Assembly: GCA_964486935.1 (NCBI GenBank)
Contig: CAZAPG010000009.1
Coordinates: forward strand, 62,001-126,000
Reading direction: 5' to 3'
DNA length: 64,000 nucleotides
Source of the DNA: CAZAPG01 sp964486935
GTDB taxonomy: Bacteria; Chloroflexota; Anaerolineae; 4572-78; J111
In this document: piece after piece, positions 18,201 to 26,952 of the stretch
Layout: each line of letters opens with the position of its first letter
How positions within the stretch are numbered: position 1 is the first letter of the stretch
Made by a program: the position numbers and the translations under genes
The notes under the pieces: model-generated
The model's input: only the letters and a program-made list of their open reading frames with translations
What the model was told of the DNA's origin: nothing
Databases searched by the model: none

Positions 18201-20801
18201 TTACTCAGCCACCGGCTGGTTTAGCTCCTGGCTGATTTCGGTGAAGACGATAGAGCCTTCGTGGAAATCCACCTGAATGGTGTTGCCCTCGCTGAATTCG
18301 CCATTGAGCAGGGCCATGGCCAGCGGATCCTGCACCTCGCGCTGGATGGCGCGTTTGAGCGGGCGCGCGCCAAAAGTGGGGTCGTAGCCCACATCGGCCA
18401 GATAATGCTTGACCGCGTCGGTTAGCTCCAGATTTATTTTGCGTTCGGCCAGCAGTTGGCGCAAATGGCGCATCTGAATTTCCACAATCTGCATCAGGTC
18501 TTTGCGGGTCAGGTAGTGGAAAACAATGATGTCGTCAACCCGGTTTAGAAATTCGGGCCGGAAGTGCCGGCGTAGCGCCTCCATCACTTTTGGTTCGGCT
18601 GCTTCGGCCCCCAAATCCATAATGTAGTGGCTGCCAATATTGCTGGTCATAATGACCACCGTGTTTTTGAAATTGACCGTGCGCCCGTGGCCGTCGGTCA
18701 GGCGGCCATCATCCAGCAGTTGCAGCAGGGCGTTGAACACTTCCGGGTGGGCCTTTTCGATTTCGTCGAACAGCACCACGCTGTAGGGGTGGCGGCGGAC
18801 GGCCTCGGTTAGCTGGCCGCCTTCATCGTAGCCCACATAGCCGGGCGGCGCGCCGATAAGCCGGCTAACGGTGTGTCGCTCCTGGTACTCGCTCATATCA
18901 ATGCGGACCATATTGCTCTCGTCATCAAACAGAAACACGGCCAGGGCGCGGGCCAGCTCGGTTTTGCCAACGCCGGTTGGCCCCAAAAAGATAAAGCTGC
19001 CGATGGGCCGGTTGGGGTCTTGCAAACCGGCCCGGCTGCGGCGCACGGCGTTGGCCACGGCTTTAATGGCTTCATCCTGTCCAATGACGCGCTGGTGCAG
19101 CCGCTCTTCCATTTTGACCAGCTTTTCAACCTCGCCTTCCATGAGTTTGCTAATGGGGATGCCGGTCCAGCGGGCCACCACCTGAGCCACCTGCTCGGCG
19201 TCAACCTCCTCTTGCAGCAGCGAGCCTTTTTCTTGCAGCTCTTTGAGCCGGCCCTCCAGTTGTGTCAGCCGGCTTTCCAGCTCTCGCAGTTGGCCGTAGC
19301 GCAGGCGGGCGGCGGTTTCCAGGTCGGCGTTGCGCTCGGCCTGCTCAATCTGAATGCGGGTCTGCTCGATTTGCTCTTTGGCCTGCTGCATTTCCTGGAT
19401 GGCGCGCTTCTCGTTATCCCATTGAACGGTGAGCGCCCGGCTCTTTTCTTTCAGGTCGCTCAGTTCGGCCTCCAGCTTTTTCAGCCGCTCTTTGCTGGCT
19501 TTGTCCTTTTCTTTTTTCAGCGCCTCGCGCTCAATTTCAAGCTGCATTATCTGGCGGTCAACCGTGTCCAGTTCGGTCGGCTTGCTGTCGATTTCGGTGC
19601 GCAGCCGGGCGGCGGCCTCGTCAATCAGGTCGATGGCCTTGTCGGGCAGAAAGCGGTCGGAGATGTAGCGATGGCTCAGGGTGGCGGCGGCAATCACCGC
19701 GCTGTCTTGAATGCGCACGCCGTGGTGCACCTCGTACCGCTCTTTGAGACCGCGCAAAATGCTGATGGTATCTTCCACCGATGGCTCATCGACCAGCACC
19801 GGTTGAAAGCGCCGCTCCAGAGCCGCATCTTTTTCAATATATTTGCGGTACTCATCCAGCGTGGTCGCGCCGATGGCGTGCAGTTCGCCGCGGGCCAGCA
19901 TCGGCTTGAGCATGTTGCCGGCGTCCATCGCGCCTTCGGCGGCTCCGGCCCCAACAACGGTGTGCAACTCGTCAATAAAGAGAATAATTTGACCCTCGCT
20001 CCCGGTTACTTCTTGCAGCACGGCCTTGAGCCGCTCTTCAAACTCGCCGCGATATTTGGCCCCGGCCACCAGCGCGCCCATATCCAGGGCCACAATCTTT
20101 TTATTTTTTAGACCCTCCGGCACGTCGCCGCGCACAATGCGCTGGGCCAGCCCCTCGGCGATGGCGGTTTTGCCCACGCCGGGGTCGCCAATGAGCACCG
20201 GGTTGTTTTTGGTGCGCCGGCTCAACACCTGCACCACCCGCCGAATCTCATCATCGCGGCCAATCACCGGGTCCAGCTTGCCTTTGCGGGCCAGGTCGGT
20301 CAGGTCGCGCCCGTATTTTAGCAGGGCTTCGTAGGTGCTTTCCGGGTTCTGGCTGGTAACGCGCTGGCTGCCGCGAATGCGGGTCAACCCTTTTAAGATG
20401 GCATCGCGGGTGAGGCCGTACTGTTGCAACAGGTTGGCCGCCCGCCCGCCAGAGTCGGCCAGGGCCAGCAGCAGGTGCTCGGTGGAGACATACTCATCCT
20501 TCATTTTTTCGGCGGTTTTTTCGGCATCGCGCAGTACGTCGCGCAAGGCCCGCGCCAGGCCGGGCTGCGAGCCGCCGTACACTTTGGCCGCGCTCTCCAA
20601 CTCGCCGGCCAGTAACTGGGCCAGCGTGTCAGGATTAACCGACAGGTGGTGGGCAATTTGGGGCACAACACCGCCTTCTTGCCGCAGCAGGGCCAGCAAC
20701 AGATGCCCCGGTTGAATTTCGCTGTGGCTGTATTCTTCGGCCAGGCGCTGGGCTGCCACCACCGCCTCCTGGGCTTTTTCGGTAAATTTATTCAGGTTCA
20801 T
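18201..20801 (-). CDS. clpB: Protein disaggregase ClpB
   Basis: The 866-residue Hsp100 has the N-domain (1-145), NBD1 with Walker A GDPGVGKT at 205-212, a long coiled-coil middle domain (about 400-530, rich in E, K, L, Q), and NBD2 with GPTGVGKT and VVLFDEIEKAH. It should form hexamers that pull proteins from aggregates together with DnaK. It lies 125 bp downstream of a DnaJ-type gene on the same strand, so the pair may be cotranscribed. The start agrees with the family. Confidence 0.97.
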   Translation of the reverse strand: MNLNKFTEKAQEAVVAAQRLAEEYSHSEIQPGHLLLALLRQEGGVVPQIAHHLSVNPDTLAQLLAGELESAAKVYGGSQPGLARALRDVLRDAEKTAEKMKDEYVSTEHLLLALADSGGRAANLLQQYGLTRDAILKGLTRIRGSQRVTSQNPESTYEALLKYGRDLTDLARKGKLDPVIGRDDEIRRVVQVLSRRTKNNPVLIGDPGVGKTAIAEGLAQRIVRGDVPEGLKNKKIVALDMGALVAGAKYRGEFEERLKAVLQEVTGSEGQIILFIDELHTVVGAGAAEGAMDAGNMLKPMLARGELHAIGATTLDEYRKYIEKDAALERRFQPVLVDEPSVEDTISILRGLKERYEVHHGVRIQDSAVIAAATLSHRYISDRFLPDKAIDLIDEAAARLRTEIDSKPTELDTVDRQIMQLEIEREALKKEKDKASKERLKKLEAELSDLKEKSRALTVQWDNEKRAIQEMQQAKEQIEQTRIQIEQAERNADLETAARLRYGQLRELESRLTQLEGRLKELQEKGSLLQEEVDAEQVAQVVARWTGIPISKLMEGEVEKLVKMEERLHQRVIGQDEAIKAVANAVRRSRAGLQDPNRPIGSFIFLGPTGVGKTELARALAVFLFDDESNMVRIDMSEYQERHTVSRLIGAPPGYVGYDEGGQLTEAVRRHPYSVVLFDEIEKAHPEVFNALLQLLDDGRLTDGHGRTVNFKNTVVIMTSNIGSHYIMDLGAEAAEPKVMEALRRHFRPEFLNRVDDIIVFHYLTRKDLMQIVEIQMRHLRQLLAERKINLELTDAVKHYLADVGYDPTFGARPLKRAIQREVQDPLAMALLNGEFSEGNTIQVDFHEGSIVFTEISQELNQPVAE

Positions 20802-20926
20802 AGGCGTGACTCCTTCCTATGGGAATTTTTTAATGGGTGTATTTTAGTAATATCGGTCTCTTTTATGCGTTGTGGTGCGTAGTGCGTGGAAAAATCTTTT
20901 ACGCACCCGGACAACTCACCACGTTT

Positions 20927-21880
20927 CTATTTGTCCAGTTTGCGAAGCTGCTCAAACAACTCTCGCTGCTTATCTGTCAATTTGGTGGGCAGCCGCACCT
21001 CGATTTTGGCGTACAGGTCGCCATGCTCGTTGGTATTTTTGAGTTTGGGCATGCCTTTGCCGCGCAGCCGAAAGCTCTGCCCGTTTTGCGAACCACCCGG
21101 AATTTTCAGCTTAACCTCGCCCGACATGGTAGGCACGCGCACTTCGCCGCCCAGCACGGCGGTGTACAGGTCAACCGGCACGGTGACGTACAGGTTGTCG
21201 CCCTTGCGTTCAAAGCGCGGGTCGTGGGCCACCTTCACCTTTAAATACAGGTCGCCCGATTGCGCGCCGCCATAGCCAGACTCGCCTTCGCCGCGCACGC
21301 GCACCCTGGTGCCGGTTTTGGCCCCTTTGGGTATTTTGACTTCCAGCCGGCGGCCATTTTTGCTCAACAGCCGGGTGGTGCCGTGATAGGCTTCGTGCAG
21401 GCTAATTTCCACATCCTGCTCAATATCCTGCCCGCCTTGGGCGCGGGGTTGATATTGAAAGCCGCTGCTGCCAGGCGCGCCCCCCATACCGCCAAAGATG
21501 CTGGTGAAAAAATCGGAAAAGGGGCTGCCGCCGCCAAACAAATCTCCCAAATCTTCGGGCGTGCTGTAACGCACATGAACGCGCTGGCCGCCGGGTCCGC
21601 CGCCCATCCACTGCTCCCAGTTGAAATCTTCGGGCCTGCCGCCGGCCTGCTGAAAGCGATGCCAGTTAGCGCCCAACTGGTCATATTTTTTGCGTTTATC
21701 GGGGTCGCCAAGTACCTCGTAAGCCTCATTGATTTCCTTGAAGCGGGTTTCGGCCTGCGCGTCATTTTGGTTGACATCGGGGTGGTACTTGCGCGCCAGT
21801 TTGCGATAAGCCGATTTTATTTCTTTTTCGGTAGCGTTTTTATCGACGCCTAAAATCTGGTAATAATCCCTGTATTCCAT
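20927..21880 (-). CDS. DnaJ-class cochaperone, CbpA type (no zinc finger)
   Basis: I use the ATG at 21880 behind GGAGAG, which begins MEYRDYYQILGV and gives 317 residues. The J-domain (1-70) has HPD at 33-35. A Gly/Phe-rich linker follows (about 100-155, with FGGGSPFSDFFTSIFGG), then the two C-terminal beta domains. The CxxCxGxG zinc repeats of DnaJ are absent, so it is CbpA-like. It should stimulate a DnaK-type Hsp70 not present in the window. It lies upstream of clpB, a sensible chaperone pair. Confidence 0.93.
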   Translation of the reverse strand: MEYRDYYQILGVDKNATEKEIKSAYRKLARKYHPDVNQNDAQAETRFKEINEAYEVLGDPDKRKKYDQLGANWHRFQQAGGRPEDFNWEQWMGGGPGGQRVHVRYSTPEDLGDLFGGGSPFSDFFTSIFGGMGGAPGSSGFQYQPRAQGGQDIEQDVEISLHEAYHGTTRLLSKNGRRLEVKIPKGAKTGTRVRVRGEGESGYGGAQSGDLYLKVKVAHDPRFERKGDNLYVTVPVDLYTAVLGGEVRVPTMSGEVKLKIPGGSQNGQSFRLRGKGMPKLKNTNEHGDLYAKIEVRLPTKLTDKQRELFEQLRKLDK

Positions 21881-21909
21881 TCGCACTCTCCGCCAACACA
21901 ACTTTTGCC

Positions 21910-21966
21910 GGGCAAAGTAATTTACTGCCCGGCCGGTAGTCCGATACAATGTTGTATATAATTATA
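21910..21966 (-). promoter_or_regulatory. -10 box and two palindromes before the DnaJ-clpB genes
   Basis: On the minus strand TATAAT spans 21966-21961. Downstream of it lie ATACAA-TG-TTGTAT (21944-21957) and the interrupted palindrome GGGCA...TGCCC (21910-21930), both upstream of the DnaJ start. No good -35 is visible, which could fit an alternative sigma factor or activator. The CIRCE heat-shock operator is not present. Function is inferred from position only. Confidence 0.35.
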
Positions 21967-22035
21967 TCAGGTTTGGCCGTATCGGTGGGTATCGAAGCCA
22001 CGGCTTTGGGCAGATTCTTGCGCATCGAACAAGAA

Positions 22036-22131
22036 TTACGCGGAGAAACTTGGAGAAATCACAGAGGCTCGCTGAGAAATTAATTAAAACGCTCTGTGTA
22101 TCTCTGTGAAAACTCCGAGCAACTCTGCGTT
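22036..22131. repeat. Large imperfect palindrome with CAGAG/CTCTG arms, copy A
   Basis: The left arm has TACGCGGAGAAACTTGGAGA and then CACAGAG; the right arm has CTCTGTG and then CTCCGAGCAACTCTGCGTTA, which is its approximate reverse complement. A second, differently decayed hairpin built from the same words lies at 26744-26810. The rest of 21967-22299 holds nothing I can identify. Confidence 0.6.
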
Positions 22132-22299
22132 ACTTATTTGGTTCCGGTTCCGCCGGGTTAGGACCAAAAGGTTGCCCCACCGTATTTAAACCTGGTCCAC
22201 ATACAAGATACCCTGTTAATGTTAGATTTATATAGGAAGTTTGCTAGATTTACATTAATTGCCAACAATTTGTGAGTCCAAAAATCCCCAAAAAAGTGC

Positions 22300-22329
22300 T
22301 TGACGGTTAGACCACATGTATGCTATAGT
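22300..22329 (+). promoter_or_regulatory. Promoter of the DUF2752 gene
   Basis: TTGACG (22300-22305) and TATAGT (22324-22329) are 18 bp apart, about 70 bp before the ATG at 22398. Confidence 0.5.
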
Positions 22330-22397
22330 GAGTTATCCCCTCACAATTGTTTTGTTGTCCTATTTTAGTTACACAAGGATAGGCTTAAAACTGATAA

Positions 22398-22868
22398 ATG
22401 CCACAAAATCTCTCAGTTTCCTCACAAATAATCCGTCAATTTTCTCAGCCAATTTTGGCCCCCTTTTTATACCATCGTTCAACCGGACTTGTTGTTTTAG
22501 GCGCTGTTGCCGCGCACGGCGGGCTGGTTATGGCGGGCTGGCCGGGCTGGCCGTGTCCTGTTAGAACTACGCTGGGGATTCCATGCCCTGGCTGTGGCCT
22601 GTCGCGGGCCTTGGCGGCGCTTGTTAGCGGAGATTGGCAAACTTCGTTGACCTATCATGCCTTTGCGCCGCTATTTTTGGCGGGGTTTATTTTAATTGTG
22701 GCCGCCACTTTGCTGCCGTCTGCCCCCCGGCAAAGGTTCATTGATTGGGTTGACCACGCCGAACGATATTCGGGGTTTATGGCACTCTTTTTGATTGGTT
22801 TGGTGTTTTACTGGCTGGCGCGGTTGCTGTTTTTTGGCCCGGCCTTTTTTAATTTAATTTTGGGGTAA
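22398..22868 (+). CDS. DUF2752 family membrane protein
   Basis: The 156-residue protein has the family core GIPCPGCGLSRALAAL with two cysteines three residues apart, followed by GDWQTSLTYHAFAP. Three hydrophobic helices are visible (about 30-48, 88-107, 123-145). DUF2752 proteins are small membrane proteins of unknown function. The ribosome-binding site is weak. It is followed 36 bp later by another small membrane protein on the same strand, probably the same transcript. Confidence 0.85.
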   Translation: MPQNLSVSSQIIRQFSQPILAPFLYHRSTGLVVLGAVAAHGGLVMAGWPGWPCPVRTTLGIPCPGCGLSRALAALVSGDWQTSLTYHAFAPLFLAGFILIVAATLLPSAPRQRFIDWVDHAERYSGFMALFLIGLVFYWLARLLFFGPAFFNLILG

Positions 22869-22904
22869 TTCCCATTACTATTTAGCGAGGGAGGATTATT
22901 TATT

Positions 22905-23162
22905 ATGGCAACACTTCTAACTATTTTAGGTGTTGTAGTTGGGATAGCTAACCTGGTGCTGTTTATTATGGTGCTGATTAAGCTATTTCAAGAGAAAGGC
23001 GTGCTGCACGGGATTTTGGGTATTATCTGTGGCCTTTACACCTTCATTTGGGGGTGGATGCACGCCAACCGTCTCAACATCAAAAATATTATGATTGCCT
23101 GGAGTGTTGGTATTGTGCTCTCCATTATTCTTAATGGGGCCATTTCAGCATTTTCGCAGTAG
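22905..23162 (+). CDS. Small membrane protein of unknown family
   Basis: An 85-residue protein behind GAGGGAGGA. Hydrophobic helices at about 4-26, 32-52 and 62-82 leave almost no soluble part; GWMHANRLNIKN lies between the second and third. No family is recognised. It is probably cotranscribed with the DUF2752 gene, and a terminator follows. Confidence 0.75.
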   Translation: MATLLTILGVVVGIANLVLFIMVLIKLFQEKGVLHGILGIICGLYTFIWGWMHANRLNIKNIMIAWSVGIVLSIILNGAISAFSQ

Positions 23163-23205
23163 CAAATTTAACCACAATTAAACAAATCAATATTTGAGTT
23201 GTCTC

Positions 23206-23233
23206 AAGAGGAGTCCGAATGACTCCTCTTTTT
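23206..23233 (+). terminator. Terminator after the two small membrane genes
   Basis: AGAGGAGTC and GACTCCTCT pair around CGAAT and are followed by TTTTT. Confidence 0.85.
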
Positions 23234-23287
23234 CTTTGCAAATTGACTTCCCTACCGCGCGGCCCTGTTGCCACAGCGCCGGCGCAT

Positions 23288-24604
23288 TCACTCATCCCGC
23301 CTCACCAAATCCTCAAACGTTTCGCGGCGCTGTACAAGTTTCGCTTCACCCTCATCTATAAAAACAACCGCCGGTTTGAGCGCGGCGTTGTAGTTGCTGG
23401 CCATCGAGAGTTGATATGCCCCGGCCACCGGCACGGCCAAAATATCGCCGGGCCGGGCAATAGGCAACTCAACCGCCTGAATCAACACATCGCCCGACTC
23501 GCAGTACGGGCCGGCAATGGCCACGGTTTCGCTCTCCGGCTCGGCGGCGCGATTGGCCAGCACGGCGGTGTAGGTAGCCTGATATAGCGCCGGGCGCGGG
23601 TTGTCGGCCAGCCCGCCATTGATGCTAACATAGGTTCGTACTCCGGGGATGATCTTGCGCCCGCCCACCGTGTACAGGGCCACGCCGGCCTGGGCCACCA
23701 GCGAGCGCCCCGGCTCCAGCGCCAGCCGGGGCAGCGGCAATTTTCTGGTTCCACATCTGGACTCAACGGCGGCTATCACCTCGGCCAGAAAGGGTTCAAC
23801 CGGCATCGGCGGGTCAGACGGGTGGTAACGCGCGCCCCAGCCGCCGCCGGGGCACAACTCCTGAAATTGCCAGCCATAATTTGCGCATAGCGATATAGCT
23901 AAATCAAGCAGTCGCTCCACGGCGCGGGCCACCGGCGCGGCCTCATGAAAGTGTGAGCCGAGATGGGCGTGCAGCCCCACCAGTTGCAGCGGTGATGCCT
24001 CCCCGTTGGCCAGAATTTGCCCGGCCACGCGCTCGGCCTGCGCGGGCGGAAATCCAAATTTACTATCGGCCAGGCCGGTTACGGTGTAGCGATGGTGGGT
24101 GTCAACCGCCACATCGGGCGTGACCCGCAGCCAAATTTTGACCCGCTGCCGGCGCGATGCTGCCAGTTGCGCCAGCAAATCCAGTTCAGCCTCATTATCA
24201 ACCGCAATTCTGCCCACCCCGGCCGTAAGCGCCTGGCTCAAATCGAGCCGGGTTTTGTTGTTGCCATGCAGGTGCATCTCGGCGGGATTGGCCCCACCCT
24301 GACAGGCGATAAAAATTTCTCCCGCCGAAGCCACATCCAGCCCGACGCCTTCGGCTGTCATCAGCCGGGCCAGGGCGGCGCACAAAAAAGCCTTGCTGGC
24401 GTAAGTCAGGCGCGACTCGCCGGGGTAGGCGGCCAGCGCCTGCCGGTAAACGGCAATCTGGCGGCGGATAGTTTCAACATCGTAAACATACAGCGGCGTG
24501 CCAAATTGAGCCGCCAAATCAGCGGCGCGCCGGCCGCGCAGGGTCAAATGGCCGGCGGCATCGATGGCGGTGTTGTGAGGAAAGAGCGATAATTTACTTT
24601 TCAA
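23288..24604 (-). CDS. lysA: Diaminopimelate decarboxylase
   Basis: The 438-residue PLP enzyme of fold type III makes lysine from meso-diaminopimelate. The PLP lysine is K71 in TYASKAFL; the glycine-rich phosphate site reads LCPGGGWG, with YHPSDPP after it, and the substrate-side motif is GPYCESGD. The loop HGNNKT is also typical of the family. Length and layout are normal. A related carboxynorspermidine or arginine decarboxylase is less likely given the CESGD motif. It stands alone, without other lysine genes nearby. Confidence 0.93.
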   Translation of the reverse strand: MKSKLSLFPHNTAIDAAGHLTLRGRRAADLAAQFGTPLYVYDVETIRRQIAVYRQALAAYPGESRLTYASKAFLCAALARLMTAEGVGLDVASAGEIFIACQGGANPAEMHLHGNNKTRLDLSQALTAGVGRIAVDNEAELDLLAQLAASRRQRVKIWLRVTPDVAVDTHHRYTVTGLADSKFGFPPAQAERVAGQILANGEASPLQLVGLHAHLGSHFHEAAPVARAVERLLDLAISLCANYGWQFQELCPGGGWGARYHPSDPPMPVEPFLAEVIAAVESRCGTRKLPLPRLALEPGRSLVAQAGVALYTVGGRKIIPGVRTYVSINGGLADNPRPALYQATYTAVLANRAAEPESETVAIAGPYCESGDVLIQAVELPIARPGDILAVPVAGAYQLSMASNYNAALKPAVVFIDEGEAKLVQRRETFEDLVRRDE

Positions 24605-24698
24605 TTGCGGCTTCCTGAAAATAAAGGTTGTATCGGTTAATTTTACCTCATTTCAAGTTAATCCGTAACCCCTGGTACAGCAGAATTACTTCAATAAG

Positions 24699-24759
24699 AA
24701 TGAACAAGCATCCTGAGTAACGGAACGAAGTGGAGTGTATCGAAGAGCGCTTGTTCATT
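24699..24759. repeat. Stem-loop repeat with a CATCCTGAGTAACGGAACG core
   Basis: Perfect 11-bp arms AATGAACAAGC (24699-24709) and GCTTGTTCATT (24749-24759) flank a 39-nt centre containing CATCCTGAGTAACGGAACG and GTATCGAAGAG. From general knowledge, similar phrases are widespread intergenic repeats in bacteria. It lies between the divergent lysA and MarR-GNAT genes. Confidence 0.65.
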
Positions 24760-24771
24760 AACAGCTACCCC

Positions 24772-24804
24772 AGACCTCAAAGGTTTTTAAAACCTTTGAG
24801 GTCT
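24772..24804. repeat. ACCTCAAAGGTTT palindrome, intergenic copy
   Basis: A perfect 16-bp inverted repeat (AGACCTCAAAGGTTTT and its complement) with a one-base loop. No gene ends here, since lysA and the MarR-GNAT gene diverge, so it is not an obvious terminator. The same core occurs in frame inside the kinase gene at 33609-33641. Confidence 0.8.
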
Positions 24805-24840
24805 TCAATCAAAAAGAAACAGGTTACAAAAACAATATAC

Positions 24841-24869
24841 TTGACAAAAGCAACTAATTATTAGATAAT
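24841..24869 (+). promoter_or_regulatory. Promoter of the MarR-GNAT gene
   Basis: A perfect TTGACA (24841-24846) and GATAAT (24864-24869) are 17 bp apart, 26 bp before the start codon. Confidence 0.7.
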
Positions 24870-24894
24870 AGCAAATAAAATCGAGGGGGTTATT

Positions 24895-25824
24895 ATGATT
24901 GATGCAGTATTGCAGGAGCATATTAATACCATCAGGCGTTTCAATCGCTTTTATACCCGGCAAATAGGGGTGTTGCGCGAAGGCTTGCTCCACAGCCCCT
25001 ACTCGCTCACCGAAGCCCGCATCATCTTTGAATTGGCTAATCGAAATAACTTGACCGCCTCCGACCTGGGTAAAGAGCTAGGGCTAGACGCCGGCTATAT
25101 GAGCCGTATCTTGAACAAGCTTGAGCAGCAAAATCTTATTGAAAAAACGCGCTCCGACGATGATGGGCGACAGCGCCTGCTTAGCCTGACCGCCGAAGGG
25201 CAAAAAGCCTTCGCCTTACTCGATAGCCGTTCGAGTGATGAAGTTGCGGAGATGTTGAGCCAGTTGAGCGAAAGCGAGCGGATACGCCTTGCCGAGGCGG
25301 TGCGCACCATTGAGGCTATTCTTGACCATGGGTTTAAATACGCCGAACCCTTTTATTTGCGTCACCACGAACCCGGTGATATGGGTTGGGTTATTCACCG
25401 GCATGGCCTGGTTTATCATCAGGAATATGGTTGGGATGAAAGCTTTGAGGCGTTAGTTGCCCAAATCTGCGCGGACTTCATTAATAATTACGACCCCCAA
25501 AAAGAGCGCTGCTGGATTGCGGAAATGCAGGGCGAGCGGGTCGGCTCAATCTTTTGCGTTAAAGCCGATGAAGATGTGGCAAAATTAAGGCTGCTGTTAG
25601 TTTTACCCAAAGCAAGAGGGCTGGGGCTGGGAACCCGCCTGGTTCAAGAGTGTATTCGCTTTGCCGGGCGCGCGGGATATAAAAAGTTGACCCTTTGGAC
25701 CAATGACGTTCTGGTGGAAGCCAGGCATATTTATGAAAAGAACGGCTTTGAACTTGTCGAAGAAGAGCCTCATCACAGTTTTGGGCATGACCTGGTTGGG
25801 CAAAACTGGGAATTGATGCTTTGA
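24895..25824 (+). CDS. MarR-type regulator fused to a GNAT acetyltransferase
   Basis: A 309-residue two-domain protein. Residues 1-150 are a MarR winged helix (LTASDLGKELGLDAGYMSRI then EKTRSDDDGRQRLLSLTAEG). Residues 165-309 are a GNAT domain with the acetyl-CoA loop RGLGLGTRLVQE and the C-terminal IYEKNGFELVEEE. Fusions of this type are known but poorly studied; the effector and acetylation substrate are unknown. It shares four bases with the following exporter gene, suggesting one operon that both modifies and exports a compound (inference). Confidence 0.9.
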   Translation: MIDAVLQEHINTIRRFNRFYTRQIGVLREGLLHSPYSLTEARIIFELANRNNLTASDLGKELGLDAGYMSRILNKLEQQNLIEKTRSDDDGRQRLLSLTAEGQKAFALLDSRSSDEVAEMLSQLSESERIRLAEAVRTIEAILDHGFKYAEPFYLRHHEPGDMGWVIHRHGLVYHQEYGWDESFEALVAQICADFINNYDPQKERCWIAEMQGERVGSIFCVKADEDVAKLRLLLVLPKARGLGLGTRLVQECIRFAGRAGYKKLTLWTNDVLVEARHIYEKNGFELVEEEPHHSFGHDLVGQNWELML

Positions 25825-26714
25825 ACCCAAAAAGCTCAACTTTAGCCAGCCTGGCCGCGGCAGTTGTTGGCATCCAGGTTGGTTCGGCGATTGTGGCCAC
25901 GCGCTTTGTCATTGAGCAGACTCAGCCTGGCTCGCTTGCTCTCTTGCGCTATAGCCTTGGGGCCATTTGCTTGCTTGGCCCTCTATTAGCCTCTACCCGC
26001 GTTCTTTTTTCCATACGAGACCTGTTACCTTTAAGTTTGTTAGGCATTATCCAATTTGGAATTGTAGGTGTCCTGCTCAATTATGCCTTGCAGTTTATTC
26101 CCTCGGCCCGCGCCTCGCTTATTTTTGCTACTTTGCCGCTTCAAACAATGGTGATTGCCGCGCTTTTGAACTATGAGCGCCTTACATTGGCTAAAAGCCT
26201 GGGGGTTGTGCTGACAATTATTGGCGTAGGATTTGCCCTTGGCGCGAGCGTATTTAGCCAGGGAAGCTCTCAAGGATGGATAGGCGATATTGCCGTATTC
26301 ATCAGCGCGTTAGCGGCGGCGGCTTGTAGCGTTCTGTACCGGCCCTATTTACAAAAATATCCAACCTTGCAAATAAGCGGCTTTGCCATGCTGGTCTCGG
26401 TTGTTTTTTTGGCGTTTTTGGCAGCAAGCGAGGGATTTTTTAATACTTTTCCCCGTTTTACAGCAGCGGGCTGGTTTGCCGTTTTTTTTATTGGCGTTGG
26501 CAGCGGCATTGGCTATTATTTGTGGTTGTGGGCGCTGAACAACACCTCCCCAACCAAAGTGACCATCTTTCTGGCCCTGAATCCAATTACCGCGGCCAGC
26601 CTTGGCCCTTTTTTTCTTGGCGAAAAGCTAACGGTTACGTTACTAATCGGAATTATCTGCGTTGTCTCAGGTTTAGGCGTGGCCCACCTGAGCGGACTCC
26701 CCAAAAAACTGTAA
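25821..26714 (+). CDS. EamA/DMT-family transporter
   Basis: The start is TTG at 25821, overlapping the stop of the MarR-GNAT gene by TTGA. The 297-residue protein has ten predicted helices in two EamA halves, the second including GSGIGYYLWLWALNNTSP and LNPITAASLGPFFLGE. These are drug/metabolite exporters. Translational coupling to the acetyltransferase regulator suggests a shared substrate. Confidence 0.88.
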   Translation: MNPKSSTLASLAAAVVGIQVGSAIVATRFVIEQTQPGSLALLRYSLGAICLLGPLLASTRVLFSIRDLLPLSLLGIIQFGIVGVLLNYALQFIPSARASLIFATLPLQTMVIAALLNYERLTLAKSLGVVLTIIGVGFALGASVFSQGSSQGWIGDIAVFISALAAAACSVLYRPYLQKYPTLQISGFAMLVSVVFLAFLAASEGFFNTFPRFTAAGWFAVFFIGVGSGIGYYLWLWALNNTSPTKVTIFLALNPITAASLGPFFLGEKLTVTLLIGIICVVSGLGVAHLSGLPKKL

Positions 26715-26743
26715 GGGCCAGCCAGATGCCGAACAGTTGTTTA

Positions 26744-26810
26744 TCGCGCAGAGACGCTGAGGCGCTGAGAAAAAATAGAAAAGTCTCTGCGTCTTCGCGC
26801 CTCTGCGCGA
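26744..26810. repeat. Palindrome with CAGAG/CTCTG arms, copy B
   Basis: TCGCGCAGAG (26744-26753) and CTCTGCGCGA (26801-26810) are perfect outer arms, with further matching words inside. It is built from the same words as the larger palindrome at 22036-22131. It lies 30 bp after the EamA stop and could double as a terminator, though there is no T run. Confidence 0.65.
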
Positions 26811-26952
26811 GATTTTCAAAATCGCTGCCCGGCGCAAGAATCGGGTGGCCTGGGCCGGTTTGATAGGGTATATTGAAGGCACCAAATTGGACTCATTAAT
26901 TTACGCCAAATTGGCACTTGACAAATCTGCCGAAGTGTCGTATCTTGTCCGG

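Noticed and set aside
18873..20111. A 412-codon open frame on the plus strand within clpB
   Set aside because: It is antisense to a fully conserved gene and its Gly/Phe/Gln-rich translation has no domain; it comes from codon bias.
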